Shown here: positions 10,170-20,559 of the stretch, piece after piece
Position numbering within the stretch: the stretch's first letter is position 1
Layout: each line of letters starts with the position of its first letter
Origin: Candidatus Nanopelagicus sp.
GTDB taxonomy: Bacteria > Actinomycetota > Actinomycetes > Nanopelagicales > Nanopelagicaceae
Reading direction: 5' to 3'
Assembly: GCA_016462445.1 (NCBI GenBank)
Contig: JAEMTE010000004.1
Span: 1 to 64,000, forward strand
DNA: 64,000 nucleotides
Made by a program: the position numbers and the translations under genes
Notes under the pieces: generated by a model
What the model was told of the DNA's origin: nothing
Databases searched by the model: none
What the model saw: the letters and a program-made list of their open reading frames with translations, nothing else

Positions 10170-12236
10170 ATGCAATTGCTAAAATGGCAAGTACTAGATG
10201 ATAAAGCGGTTGCGATCTCACGAGCTTTTGCAATGGATGCAGCACAAAAGGTAGGAAACGGCCACCCTGGTACTGCCATGTCACTAGCCCCTGTTGCATA
10301 TACGCTTTTTCAACGAATTCTTAAACATGATCCAGCAAATCCAAATTGGATCGCTCGGGATCGCTTTATCCTCTCCTGTGGTCACTCTTCCTTAACCTTA
10401 TATATTCAACTTTATCTATCTGGTTACGGCTTGGAGCTGGAGGATCTGAAAAACTTTAGAACCCATCAGGCAAAGACACCTGGACACCCAGAGTATGGAC
10501 ACACATTAGGTGTTGAGACAACAACTGGTCCGCTTGGTCAGGGAGTTGCCAACGGTGTTGGTATGGCAATGGCAGCTAGATATGAAAAAGGAATGCTAGA
10601 TCCAGAGAATAAAACTGATTTGTTTGATCATAATATCTGGGTGCTCTGCTCCGATGGTGATCTACAAGAGGGCATTAGTGCTGAAGCATCATCACTTGCT
10701 GCAACTCAACAACTTGGCAACTTAAAAGTAATTTATGATGATAATCGAATTTCAATTGAGGGTGACACACATATCAGCGCAACTGAGGATGTCTCAGCTA
10801 GGTATCGTGCCTATGGCTGGGCGGTAATTGAGGTTGCTGCTAAAGCAGATGGTGATGTTGATCGAGAAAAATTAGAGGCAGCGATGATCACCGCAATTGC
10901 CGAGAAAAATAAACCAGTTCTGATTCATCTTCACACAGTTATTGCTTGGCCTGCGCCAAATGCAAAGGGCACTTCAAAGGCTCATGGCTCAGCATTAGGT
11001 GCTGATGAGATTGCTGCAACAAAGAAAATTCTAGGATTAGAGCCACAAGATTCATTTATCGCTCCAGATGATGTGATCGCTCATGCAAGAGCGGTGAAGG
11101 TTCGAGGAGCTGAGATTTATAAGCAGTGGCAGGTTAAATTTAATGAGTGGGAAAAGTCTAATCCACAATCTGCTCAATTATTAAATAGATTAATTAATAA
11201 GAAGTTACCCCCTGATTGGGATAAATCTTTACCAGTATTTCCAATTGATAAAGAGATTGCCACAAGAGCTGCCTCTGGCAAAGTAATTCAGGTGCTTGCA
11301 AAAACACTCCCAGAGTTCTGGGGTGGTTCAGCAGATTTAGCAGATAGCAATAACACCACCATTGAAGGTGGGGGCTCATTCTTACCAGCAACTAGCAAAA
11401 TGGCCGGAGCAAATCCATATGGTCGAATAATTCACTTTGGAATTCGTGAGCACGCTATGGGCGCGATTATAAATGGCGCAGCACTACATGGATTGGTAAA
11501 GCCATTTGCAGGAACATTTTTAGTATTTAGCGATTACATGCGCGGAGCGGTTCGCTTATCAGCGTTAATGCAACTACCAGTAACCTATGTTTGGACCCAT
11601 GATTCAATCGGTCTTGGTGAGGATGGGCCAACCCATCAACCAGTGGAACATCTAGCTGCACTACGTACTATTCCTGGTCTTGCTGTAATCAGACCTGCTG
11701 ATGCAAATGAAGTGAGCATCTGTTGGCAAGAGATTATTAAACGCGCTAAACCGGTTGGGTTGGCACTTTCGCGGCAAAATTTGCCAGTACTTGATCGCAA
11801 TAAATACGCATCTGCGCAAGGAGCTGCAAATGGTGCATATGTTTTAGCTTATGGCAGTGCGGACTCAAAAGATAAGTGTGAGGTAATTTTAATTGCTACC
11901 GGCTCAGAGATTCACCTGGCAATTGCAGCCAGGGAAAAATTAGCAGAAGAGGGCATTAAGGCTCGAGTAGTTAGTGCGCCCTGCCTTGAATGGTTTAAGG
12001 AGCAGCCTGAGAGTTATCGAAATCAAGTTTTGCCTAAAACAATTAAAGCACGGGTAAGCATCGAGGCAGGTGTAGCACAGCCTTGGTATCAATATATTGG
12101 TGATAGCGGTGTTCCTATCTCGGTAGAAAGTTTTGGGGCATCAGCTAGCGCATCTGTTTTGTTTAAAGAGTTTGGATTTACCGTTGAGAATGTAGTCAGC
12201 GCAGCTAAAGAAAGTATTCGCAACGCAAATGGGTAA
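10170..12236 (+). CDS. tkt: Transketolase
   Basis: 688 aa; GHPGTAMSLAP, CSDGDLQEGISAEA, HDSIGLGEDGPTHQPVEHL. Confidence 0.96.
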   Translation: MQLLKWQVLDDKAVAISRAFAMDAAQKVGNGHPGTAMSLAPVAYTLFQRILKHDPANPNWIARDRFILSCGHSSLTLYIQLYLSGYGLELEDLKNFRTHQAKTPGHPEYGHTLGVETTTGPLGQGVANGVGMAMAARYEKGMLDPENKTDLFDHNIWVLCSDGDLQEGISAEASSLAATQQLGNLKVIYDDNRISIEGDTHISATEDVSARYRAYGWAVIEVAAKADGDVDREKLEAAMITAIAEKNKPVLIHLHTVIAWPAPNAKGTSKAHGSALGADEIAATKKILGLEPQDSFIAPDDVIAHARAVKVRGAEIYKQWQVKFNEWEKSNPQSAQLLNRLINKKLPPDWDKSLPVFPIDKEIATRAASGKVIQVLAKTLPEFWGGSADLADSNNTTIEGGGSFLPATSKMAGANPYGRIIHFGIREHAMGAIINGAALHGLVKPFAGTFLVFSDYMRGAVRLSALMQLPVTYVWTHDSIGLGEDGPTHQPVEHLAALRTIPGLAVIRPADANEVSICWQEIIKRAKPVGLALSRQNLPVLDRNKYASAQGAANGAYVLAYGSADSKDKCEVILIATGSEIHLAIAAREKLAEEGIKARVVSAPCLEWFKEQPESYRNQVLPKTIKARVSIEAGVAQPWYQYIGDSGVPISVESFGASASASVLFKEFGFTVENVVSAAKESIRNANG

Positions 12237-13311
12237 TGCGTTGGCACAAATATCCCAAAGTGGGGTTGCAGTTTGGCTTGATGATTTATCTAGAGATCGC
12301 TTAAAAAATGGCTCATTAAATAAATTAATCCAAACCGATAATGTGGTTGGGGTAACTACTAATCCAAATATTTTTGCAACGGCAATTAGCAACTCGCAAC
12401 TTTATCAAGGTGATATAAAGCAGAATAAGGATAAATCAACTGAAGAGATCATTACTAAATTGACTACCGATGATGTTCGAAGTGCCTGTGATCTATTTAG
12501 TGAGATTTTTAAGAGTACTAATGGCGTTGATGGCAGAGTATCAATTGAGGTTGATCCCAGATTTGCTCGGGATACTGCCGCCACTATTGGGCAAGGTAAG
12601 CAGTTGTGGCAAATTATCGATCGTCCAAATCTATTAATAAAGGTACCGGCTACCATTGAAGGATTACCTGCTATAACAGATTTAATATCCAGCGGAATTA
12701 GCGTCAATGTCACCTTAATTTTCTCGGTCAATAGATACAAAGAGGTTTTAGCTGCATATGCAGCAGGATTAGAAAAAGGATTAAGCAATGGAGCTTCAAT
12801 AAGAAACATCCACTCAGTTGCCTCTTTTTTTATTAGCCGAATTGATTCTGAAGTAGATAAACAGCTTCCAATAGATTCTGAGTTACGTGGCATGACGGCA
12901 ATTGCAAATGCTGTGATGGCATACGAGGCGTGTTTAGCATTTGAAAAAACTCCTCGCTGGCAAAGCTTGAAAGATAAGGGTGGGAATCTGCAGCGCCCGC
13001 TTTGGGCATCAACTGGTGTTAAAGATCGTGCCTATGATCCAACTCGTTATGTAATGTTGTTAGTTGCAAAAAATACTGTTAATACAATGCCAGAGGCAAC
13101 TTTAAATATAGTCAGAGATTCTGGCATTTTTAGTGGTGACACAATTACACCAAATATAAAGAGTGCTAAGGCAACCTTAGCTAAATTGGCGATGGCAGGT
13201 ATTGATCTAGATAAGGTAACCAAGCACTTAGAGATTGATGGGGTGGCTAAATTTGAGGCCGCTTGGTTAGATTTAATGAATTCAGTCAAAACAGTTGCTA
13301 TCGGATCATAA
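12229..13311 (+). CDS. tal: Transaldolase
   Basis: 360 aa; GVTTNPNIF, NLLIKVPATIEGLPAI, RPLWASTGVKD. Confidence 0.95.
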   Translation: MGNALAQISQSGVAVWLDDLSRDRLKNGSLNKLIQTDNVVGVTTNPNIFATAISNSQLYQGDIKQNKDKSTEEIITKLTTDDVRSACDLFSEIFKSTNGVDGRVSIEVDPRFARDTAATIGQGKQLWQIIDRPNLLIKVPATIEGLPAITDLISSGISVNVTLIFSVNRYKEVLAAYAAGLEKGLSNGASIRNIHSVASFFISRIDSEVDKQLPIDSELRGMTAIANAVMAYEACLAFEKTPRWQSLKDKGGNLQRPLWASTGVKDRAYDPTRYVMLLVAKNTVNTMPEATLNIVRDSGIFSGDTITPNIKSAKATLAKLAMAGIDLDKVTKHLEIDGVAKFEAAWLDLMNSVKTVAIGS

Positions 13312-14826
13312 ATGAAAATATCCGGGCCAGTTTTAGATAGAAATAAGCCAGAGATAATTGCAAAGTTAGCTGCAATTGCTCCAAGAATTGCTAAGAAGGA
13401 TCCAAATATATGGGGAGTAAAGAGTGAGGCAGCAACTCGCCTTGATTGGATTGATCTGCCTACCAGATCCCGAGATCTTCTTCCCCAGCTAGATGCACTA
13501 TCTGCTTGGGCTAGAAGCAATAAATTAACTCACATTCTTTTGTGTGGCATGGGCGGTTCATCTCTTGCACCGGAAGTAATAGCTGCAACCTATAAAAAAG
13601 AATTAACAGTCCTTGATTCTACAGACCCTGCTCAAATAAGTAATTCGATCCCAAAGAATTTAAATGAGGCAGTTATAGTAATAGCTTCAAAATCTGGTGG
13701 CACAATTGAGACGCAATCTCAATTTAAGTTCTACCAAAAAATATTTTTAGATAGTAATCTAAACCCTACCGATCACATAGTGATTATTACTGATCCAGCA
13801 ACCGTACTTGATAAATCAGCTCGCTCTGGTGGCTTTCGAGTAATTAATGCAGATCCAAATGTTGGTGGGCGATTTAGTGCTTTGTCAGCCTTTGGCTTAG
13901 TGCCCGCCGCATTAGTGGGAGTTGATATATCTATTTTGCTAGATGATGCGGAGAAAGCATCTCGTAAGTTTTTGTCTGAGGATTCACCTGCAATCTCTAT
14001 TGCAGCAGCATTATTCTCAGCTACAGATCAAATAATTAGCTTTTGTGATAAGAACTCAAATACGCCTGGATTATCAGATTGGATTGAACAATTAGTAGCT
14101 GAATCTACTGGGAAGGATCAAACTGGCCGCCTACCAGTAGTTATTGATGAACCTGCCAAAGAACATACTGGATTATCCGTTGGATTTGTAAAGGGTGATT
14201 TTGATTTAGTTATTGAAGCATCTTTAGGTGAGCAATTTATTTTGTGGGAGTGGGTAACCGCACTTCTTTGCCACCTGCTAGATGTTGATCCCTTTAATCA
14301 ACCAAATGTGACTGAAGCAAAGGATCGAACAGCGAAAATTCTTTTGGATCTGGATAAAGGTAGCTTTATATTCCCTAAGCCCACCTATGAAGATGCTGAT
14401 CTTGCGATCTACTCAAATACCTCAGTTAAGAGCCTTACTGATTTTGTAAAAACACCCGCTACCTACTTTGCTGTAATGGCATATTTAACAAGAGGCAGCG
14501 ATGATGAGATTGCAAAGTTGCAGCCACTAATTTTTAGTAAAAGTAAGCGAGCTACTACCTTTGGTTGGGGACCTAGGTTTCTTCACTCAACTGGGCAGTT
14601 TCATAAGGGCGGTCAGCAAAATGGAGCTTTTATTCAGATAACTGGTGAATCTAAAGACGATATCAAAATTCCAGGTGAGAACTACTCGTTTTCACAATTA
14701 ATTATGGCGCAGGCACTTGGTGATGCCGCTGCACTTTCAGAACGAAATTTACCTTTGATTCGAATTCACTTGAAGAATCGTAAAGAAGGTATAGCAAAAT
14801 TACTGGCAGAGATTAAAAAGAATTAA
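13312..14826 (+). CDS. pgi: Glucose-6-phosphate isomerase
   Basis: 504 aa; CGMGGSSLAPEV, ASKSGGTIETQSQF. Confidence 0.9.
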   Translation: MKISGPVLDRNKPEIIAKLAAIAPRIAKKDPNIWGVKSEAATRLDWIDLPTRSRDLLPQLDALSAWARSNKLTHILLCGMGGSSLAPEVIAATYKKELTVLDSTDPAQISNSIPKNLNEAVIVIASKSGGTIETQSQFKFYQKIFLDSNLNPTDHIVIITDPATVLDKSARSGGFRVINADPNVGGRFSALSAFGLVPAALVGVDISILLDDAEKASRKFLSEDSPAISIAAALFSATDQIISFCDKNSNTPGLSDWIEQLVAESTGKDQTGRLPVVIDEPAKEHTGLSVGFVKGDFDLVIEASLGEQFILWEWVTALLCHLLDVDPFNQPNVTEAKDRTAKILLDLDKGSFIFPKPTYEDADLAIYSNTSVKSLTDFVKTPATYFAVMAYLTRGSDDEIAKLQPLIFSKSKRATTFGWGPRFLHSTGQFHKGGQQNGAFIQITGESKDDIKIPGENYSFSQLIMAQALGDAAALSERNLPLIRIHLKNRKEGIAKLLAEIKKN

Positions 14827-15164
14827 TCCTCACCACGTATTTTTTTAAGGGCAATATCTAAAACTTTATTAGCCTCTGCCTCAGTGCGGCGCTCTTTTAC
14901 ATAAGCTAAATGTGTTTTATATGGTTCATTTTTCATTGGCATTGGTGGTTTATTTTTATCCTGGCCAGCCGGAAAACCACATCTTGGACAATCCCACTCG
15001 GCAGGGACCTCTACTGTGCCATCTTCGGCAAAAGAAGGTTTGGTTTCATGGCCATTAGCACACCAATATGAAACTCTAAAGCGAGCAATTGACTCACCAC
15101 GCTCAGCCTCACCCATCGGTCCAGCACCAACACGACTACCACGAATTGCACTTCCACCAGCCAT
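14823..15164 (-). CDS. rbpA: RNA polymerase-binding protein RbpA
   Basis: 113 aa; MAGGSAIRGSRVGAGPMGEAERGE, FRVSYWCANGHE, VPAEWDCPRCG; SD AAAGGAG. Confidence 0.95.
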   Translation of the reverse strand: MAGGSAIRGSRVGAGPMGEAERGESIARFRVSYWCANGHETKPSFAEDGTVEVPAEWDCPRCGFPAGQDKNKPPMPMKNEPYKTHLAYVKERRTEAEANKVLDIALKKIRGED

Positions 15165-15186
15165 TTTTACTCCTTTGGTTTTGTAA

Positions 15187-15414
15187 TTACTTCAATAACA
15201 AACTAAGTGCAACAACTGTTGCAAACCAAACACCACCGACAACAATTGTTATGCGATCTAAATTCTTTTCAACAACTGAAGAGCCTCCGTATGTTGAAGA
15301 GATACCACCACCAAAAAGATCTGATAAGCCAGAACCCTTGCCCTTATGTAGTAAAACTAAAACAATCATCAAGATACTTGCAACTATCAAAAGAATAGAA
15401 AGAGATAAAGTCAT
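15187..15414 (-). CDS. secG: Preprotein translocase subunit SecG
   Basis: 75 aa; two TM segments, LLHKGKGSGLSDLFGGG. Confidence 0.93.
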   Translation of the reverse strand: MTLSLSILLIVASILMIVLVLLHKGKGSGLSDLFGGGISSTYGGSSVVEKNLDRITIVVGGVWFATVVALSLLLK

Positions 15415-15503
15415 TTACTCGCCTTCACTAACTAGAGCCTAAAGCCTGTTGGCTATCGGCAAAGGATACTATCTTTTGCTCTACTTTTCTTAATTAAGCC
15501 GAT

Positions 15504-16286
15504 CTAAGCCTTATTTAGCACTCTATGGAATTTAGATATCCGCGCAAACTCTTCTGGATCAAGGCAGGCTCCCCCTACTAACGCCCCATCTATATCTGGC
15601 TCTTTCATAATATCCAAGGTATTAATTGATTTTACGGAACCGCCATAAATAATTCGACAATTATCTGCAATCTCATCACTGCCAATTTTACGAAGCTCTT
15701 GCCTAATTGCAGCACAAACCTCTTGTGCATCCTCAGGGGTTGCAGTCTTGCCAGTTCCAATTGCCCATACTGGTTCATAAGCAACTACAATTTTCTTTAA
15801 ATCAGGTTTGTGTAATCCTTTAAGAGCATTTCGTAATTGCGTTAAAACATAAGCCACATGAGTACCCGCTTCTCTAACCGATAGCTCCTCCCCGACACAA
15901 AGAATTGGTTTTAACTCATTTGCAAATACTGCCTTAATCTTTCGGTTGAGTAGTTCATCATCCTCTTTATGATTTGTGCGGCGCTCACTATGACCAACTA
16001 ATACATAAGTGCAGCCAAGCTTTGCCAACATAACACCTGAGATCTCTCCAGTAAATGCACCAGATTGCGCTGTTGATATGTCTTGAGCACCATAAAGTAA
16101 ACGCAAGCGGTCACCATCAATTAAAGTTTGCACAGATCTAATATCTGTAAATGGTGGAATAACAACCACTTCAACAGCATCATAATCACGATCATCTAGT
16201 GAATAGGCTAATTTTTGAGTCACCGCTATTGCCTCAAGATGATTTAAATTCATCTTCCAATTTCCGGCAATCAAAGGTTTACGCAT
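15504..16286 (-). CDS. tpiA: Triosephosphate isomerase
   Basis: 260 aa; [30 protein letters not shown]. Confidence 0.97.
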   Translation of the reverse strand: MRKPLIAGNWKMNLNHLEAIAVTQKLAYSLDDRDYDAVEVVVIPPFTDIRSVQTLIDGDRLRLLYGAQDISTAQSGAFTGEISGVMLAKLGCTYVLVGHSERRTNHKEDDELLNRKIKAVFANELKPILCVGEELSVREAGTHVAYVLTQLRNALKGLHKPDLKKIVVAYEPVWAIGTGKTATPEDAQEVCAAIRQELRKIGSDEIADNCRIIYGGSVKSINTLDIMKEPDIDGALVGGACLDPEEFARISKFHRVLNKA

Positions 16287-16295
16287 TTCTCTCCC

Positions 16296-17483
16296 TTACT
16301 TACTTAAAGCGACTAGGCCAGGCAAATCTTTTCCTTCAAGATACTCAAGAGATGCACCCCCACCAGTTGAGATATAACTAAACTCATTATCTGCAAAGCC
16401 TAGTTTACGAACCGCTGCTGCTGAATCTCCCCCGCCGACAACTGCCATTCCATCAACTTGAGTCAATGCTTTTGCGATGGTCTTTGTACCATGTGAGAAA
16501 TTTTCAAACTCAAAAACTCCCATTGGTCCATTCCAAAAAACTGTTTTACATTGCGCAATTGCGACAGCAAAGTTACTAGCAGAGGCTGGTCCAATATCTA
16601 AACCCATTTGATCAGCAGGTATCGCATCAGCTAAGACTAAGGTTGGTTTAGCATCTGCAGAAAACTCTGGTGCAACAACTATATCAATCGGTAGCAGAAA
16701 CTTAATTCCCAACTTCTCAGCTCGGAGAAGTAATTCTCTTACCGTTGGAATTAATTCTGGCTCAACTAATGATTTGCCAATCTGCTTACCTTGGGCGGCT
16801 AGAAAGGTAAAGACCATTCCACCGCCAACAGCAATTACATTGACCTTCTCTAAGAGATTAGAAATAACTGCAATCTTGTCTGAAACCTTAGCTCCCCCCA
16901 ACACGACGGCATATGGTCGATCTGGATTCTTAGTTAACCTTTCTAGTACATCAACCTCAGCACAAATAAGATCGCCCGCAGCATTTGGTAATAATTTAGC
17001 CAATTCATAAACCGATGCATGTTTACGGTGCACAGCGCCAAAGCCATCGCCAATATATATGTCGCCATAGGTAGCTAACTCTGCTGCTAATACTGAGCGC
17101 TCAGATTCATCTTTACTAGTCTCAGCAGATTCAAAACGAATATTTTCAAGAAGCATAACTTCACCACTTTTTAATGCTCGTGCTTGGCTAGCTACGCCAG
17201 TGATTGCACTGGAAAACTTAACTTCGATTTTAAGTAATTCACCTAATCGTTTTGCTATTGGAGCTAATGATAATTCAATTTTGCGCTCACCCTTTGGCCT
17301 ACCTAGGTGGGCAAGAATCACAATTGAACAATTACCTGCAAGCAGCTTATTTATTGTGGCAAGGGAGGCACGAATGCGTCCATCGTCAGTAATAACACCA
17401 TCTTTAATTGGAACATTTAAATCACAGCGCAAAATTACCCGAGCGTTTTGTGGATCTAATTGGGAAAGTGTTTTTATGCCCAT
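16296..17483 (-). CDS. pgk: Phosphoglycerate kinase
   Basis: 395 aa; RCDLNVPI, LAHLGRPKGE, FWNGPMGVFEF. Confidence 0.97.
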   Translation of the reverse strand: MGIKTLSQLDPQNARVILRCDLNVPIKDGVITDDGRIRASLATINKLLAGNCSIVILAHLGRPKGERKIELSLAPIAKRLGELLKIEVKFSSAITGVASQARALKSGEVMLLENIRFESAETSKDESERSVLAAELATYGDIYIGDGFGAVHRKHASVYELAKLLPNAAGDLICAEVDVLERLTKNPDRPYAVVLGGAKVSDKIAVISNLLEKVNVIAVGGGMVFTFLAAQGKQIGKSLVEPELIPTVRELLLRAEKLGIKFLLPIDIVVAPEFSADAKPTLVLADAIPADQMGLDIGPASASNFAVAIAQCKTVFWNGPMGVFEFENFSHGTKTIAKALTQVDGMAVVGGGDSAAAVRKLGFADNEFSYISTGGGASLEYLEGKDLPGLVALSK

Positions 17484-17488
17484 CTAAA

Positions 17489-18502
<1,014 letters not shown>

Positions 18503-18533
18503 CTAAACCATAATTAATATTTTTACCAAAATT

Positions 18534-18557
18534 AGCACCACAACGTTGTGAGGTGCT
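18534..18557. promoter_or_regulatory. 24-bp inverted repeat AGCACC-ACAACGTTGTGA-GGTGCT between whiA and gap
   Basis: 6-bp outer arms around a perfect 12-bp palindrome CACAACGTTGTG (18539-18550). Confidence 0.6.
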
Positions 18558-18583
18558 TATCTTATCAGGAAATTATCTTCGGA

Positions 18584-19561
18584 TTAGTTCAATAAATCAG
18601 GACTAATACTGGCTTCAGTATCTGGTACACCTAATTCGCGAGCACGCTTATCAGCCATCGCAAGTAATCTACGAATTCGGCCTGCAATTGCATCCTTTGT
18701 CATTGGCGGCGTTGCAAGAGAGCCAAGCTCCTCCAAACTCGCTTGCCCATGATTGACCCTAAGTTCTCCTGCCTCCTTTAGGTGGTCGGGAATCTCAACA
18801 CCTAAAATCTCCATTGCGCGCTGCACTCTTGCTGATGCAGCAACTGCAGCCCGAGCTGATCTGCGTAGATTTGCATCATCAAAATTTGCTAATCTGTTTG
18901 CAGTTGCCCGCACTTCACGGCGCATTCGCCGTTCCTCCCATGCCAAAACTGTTTCATGCGCGCCTAATCTAGTCAGCAGTGCGCCAATTGCATCACCATC
19001 GCGAATTACAACTCGATCTACACCACGTACCTCACGCGCCTTTGCAGTTATTCCTAATCTACGGGCGGCGCCAACTAAAGCAAGAGCAGCTTCAGGTCCA
19101 GGACAGGTAATCTCTAGTGCAGATGATCTACCAGGTTCAGTTAAGGAACCATGTGCTAAAAATGCACCGCGCCAAGCAGCCTCTGAATCACAAATTGCAG
19201 CAGAGACAACCTGTGGAGGCAATCCTCTAATTGGTCGATTATTTGCATCGACTAATCCAGTTTGTCTAGCAAGTGCATCACCATCTGCTAAAACTCGAAC
19301 AATATAGCGAGAGCCTTTGCGAATTCCACTAGCGGAGACAACTGATAATTCACTTTCATGTCCAAAGACCTCAGCAATATCTTTACGCAACCGGCGGGCT
19401 GTTTGCGCAGTATCTAATTCAACCTCAACAATTATCTTTCCAGCGGCTACATGAAGGCCGCCAGCAAATCTGAGCAGTGAAGAAACCTCAGATTTACGAC
19501 AACAAGGCTTGGTTATAGATAGCCTACTTAGCTCATCTTTAACCGCTTCAGTCATTGCCAT
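18584..19561 (-). CDS. whiA: Sporulation/cell-division regulator WhiA (DUF199)
   Basis: 325 aa; [60 protein letters not shown]. Confidence 0.95.
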   Translation of the reverse strand: MAMTEAVKDELSRLSITKPCCRKSEVSSLLRFAGGLHVAAGKIIVEVELDTAQTARRLRKDIAEVFGHESELSVVSASGIRKGSRYIVRVLADGDALARQTGLVDANNRPIRGLPPQVVSAAICDSEAAWRGAFLAHGSLTEPGRSSALEITCPGPEAALALVGAARRLGITAKAREVRGVDRVVIRDGDAIGALLTRLGAHETVLAWEERRMRREVRATANRLANFDDANLRRSARAAVAASARVQRAMEILGVEIPDHLKEAGELRVNHGQASLEELGSLATPPMTKDAIAGRIRRLLAMADKRARELGVPDTEASISPDLLN

Positions 19562-19604
19562 TTAATTCTCCTCTAACCGTTTAATGGGGTTATCTAAGCA
19601 GGTA

Positions 19605-20540
19605 TTACTTAAAAATGTGGGCGAAAGCGGAAATTAATTTCTCCCGATCATGGTGGAAAGTTTCTTTACTATCTGCCAGATCAAATGCCATAACTCGACC
19701 GCCGCATTTTGCAACTAACTTCTCAAATTTAGGCTCTAATCCCTCTAATGATTTGTCTATTAGGGCCACATCGATACTTAAATCAGGTATGTGATTGAGC
19801 ACTAATTGTAAATGTGCCTCAAGTGAGAAGCCTGAGAACTCATCAGATGTATTTTTATCTGGTAAGTTAAAAATCATTATTTTCTTAGCCTTACTCTGCT
19901 GTATCTGTTTAGCCTGCTCGCTTAGTAAAAAGTGCGGCATAACACTAGATAACCAGGAGCCAGGACCTACTGTTATCCAATCTGCCTTTTGTAGTGCATC
20001 TAAGGCCTCCGGTGTCGCTTTTGGTTTGCTGGGAATTAGCTTTAACTCCTCTACTTTGCCAGTTGCAGCCGCTACCTCTACCTGCCCTCTAACTAATTTA
20101 CTGCCTGATCTACTAACAAATTTTCCCTCAATATCAAGTGGCTCTAATGCCATTGGTAGAACTCTTCCCACCACCTTAAGCAGTTGGCCAACTCTGTCTA
20201 ATCCTTTAACTGGATCACCATCACGATCCCAAAGTGCGGTCAGCAGTAAGTTTCCAATTGCATGGTTATCCATCTCACCTGAGCTGGTAAATCGGTATTG
20301 CATAATCTGCGCCCAACTCTTTCCCCATTCATCATCTGCGCAAAGGGCAGCAAGTGCCATACGTAAATCCCCAGGGGGTAATGAATTAAATTCAGCACGT
20401 AATCTGCCAGAGGAGCCACCATTATCTGCCACAGTAACAACTGCAGTTACTTGATTGGTTAAAGTGCGCATTGCGGCCAATGTTGCAGCCAGGCCATGCC
20501 CACCACCTAGGCAAACAACCCTTGGATTTGTACTCATCAC
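19605..20540 (-). CDS. yvcK: YvcK/CofD-like gluconeogenesis factor
   Basis: 311 aa; LGGGHGLAATLAAMR, VADNGGSSGRLR, LPPGDLRMAL. Confidence 0.93.
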   Translation of the reverse strand: MMSTNPRVVCLGGGHGLAATLAAMRTLTNQVTAVVTVADNGGSSGRLRAEFNSLPPGDLRMALAALCADDEWGKSWAQIMQYRFTSSGEMDNHAIGNLLLTALWDRDGDPVKGLDRVGQLLKVVGRVLPMALEPLDIEGKFVSRSGSKLVRGQVEVAAATGKVEELKLIPSKPKATPEALDALQKADWITVGPGSWLSSVMPHFLLSEQAKQIQQSKAKKIMIFNLPDKNTSDEFSGFSLEAHLQLVLNHIPDLSIDVALIDKSLEGLEPKFEKLVAKCGGRVMAFDLADSKETFHHDREKLISAFAHIFK

Positions 20541-20559
20541 CTGTATCTTCTACTACCTG

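Noticed and set aside
18753-19307. 184-aa plus-strand ORF antisense to whiA
   Set aside because: Shadow ORF opposite a conserved gene; composition mirrors whiA codons.
19795-20454. 219-aa plus-strand ORF antisense to yvcK
   Set aside because: Ser/Pro-rich shadow ORF of a clearly coding yvcK; no RBS or domain.
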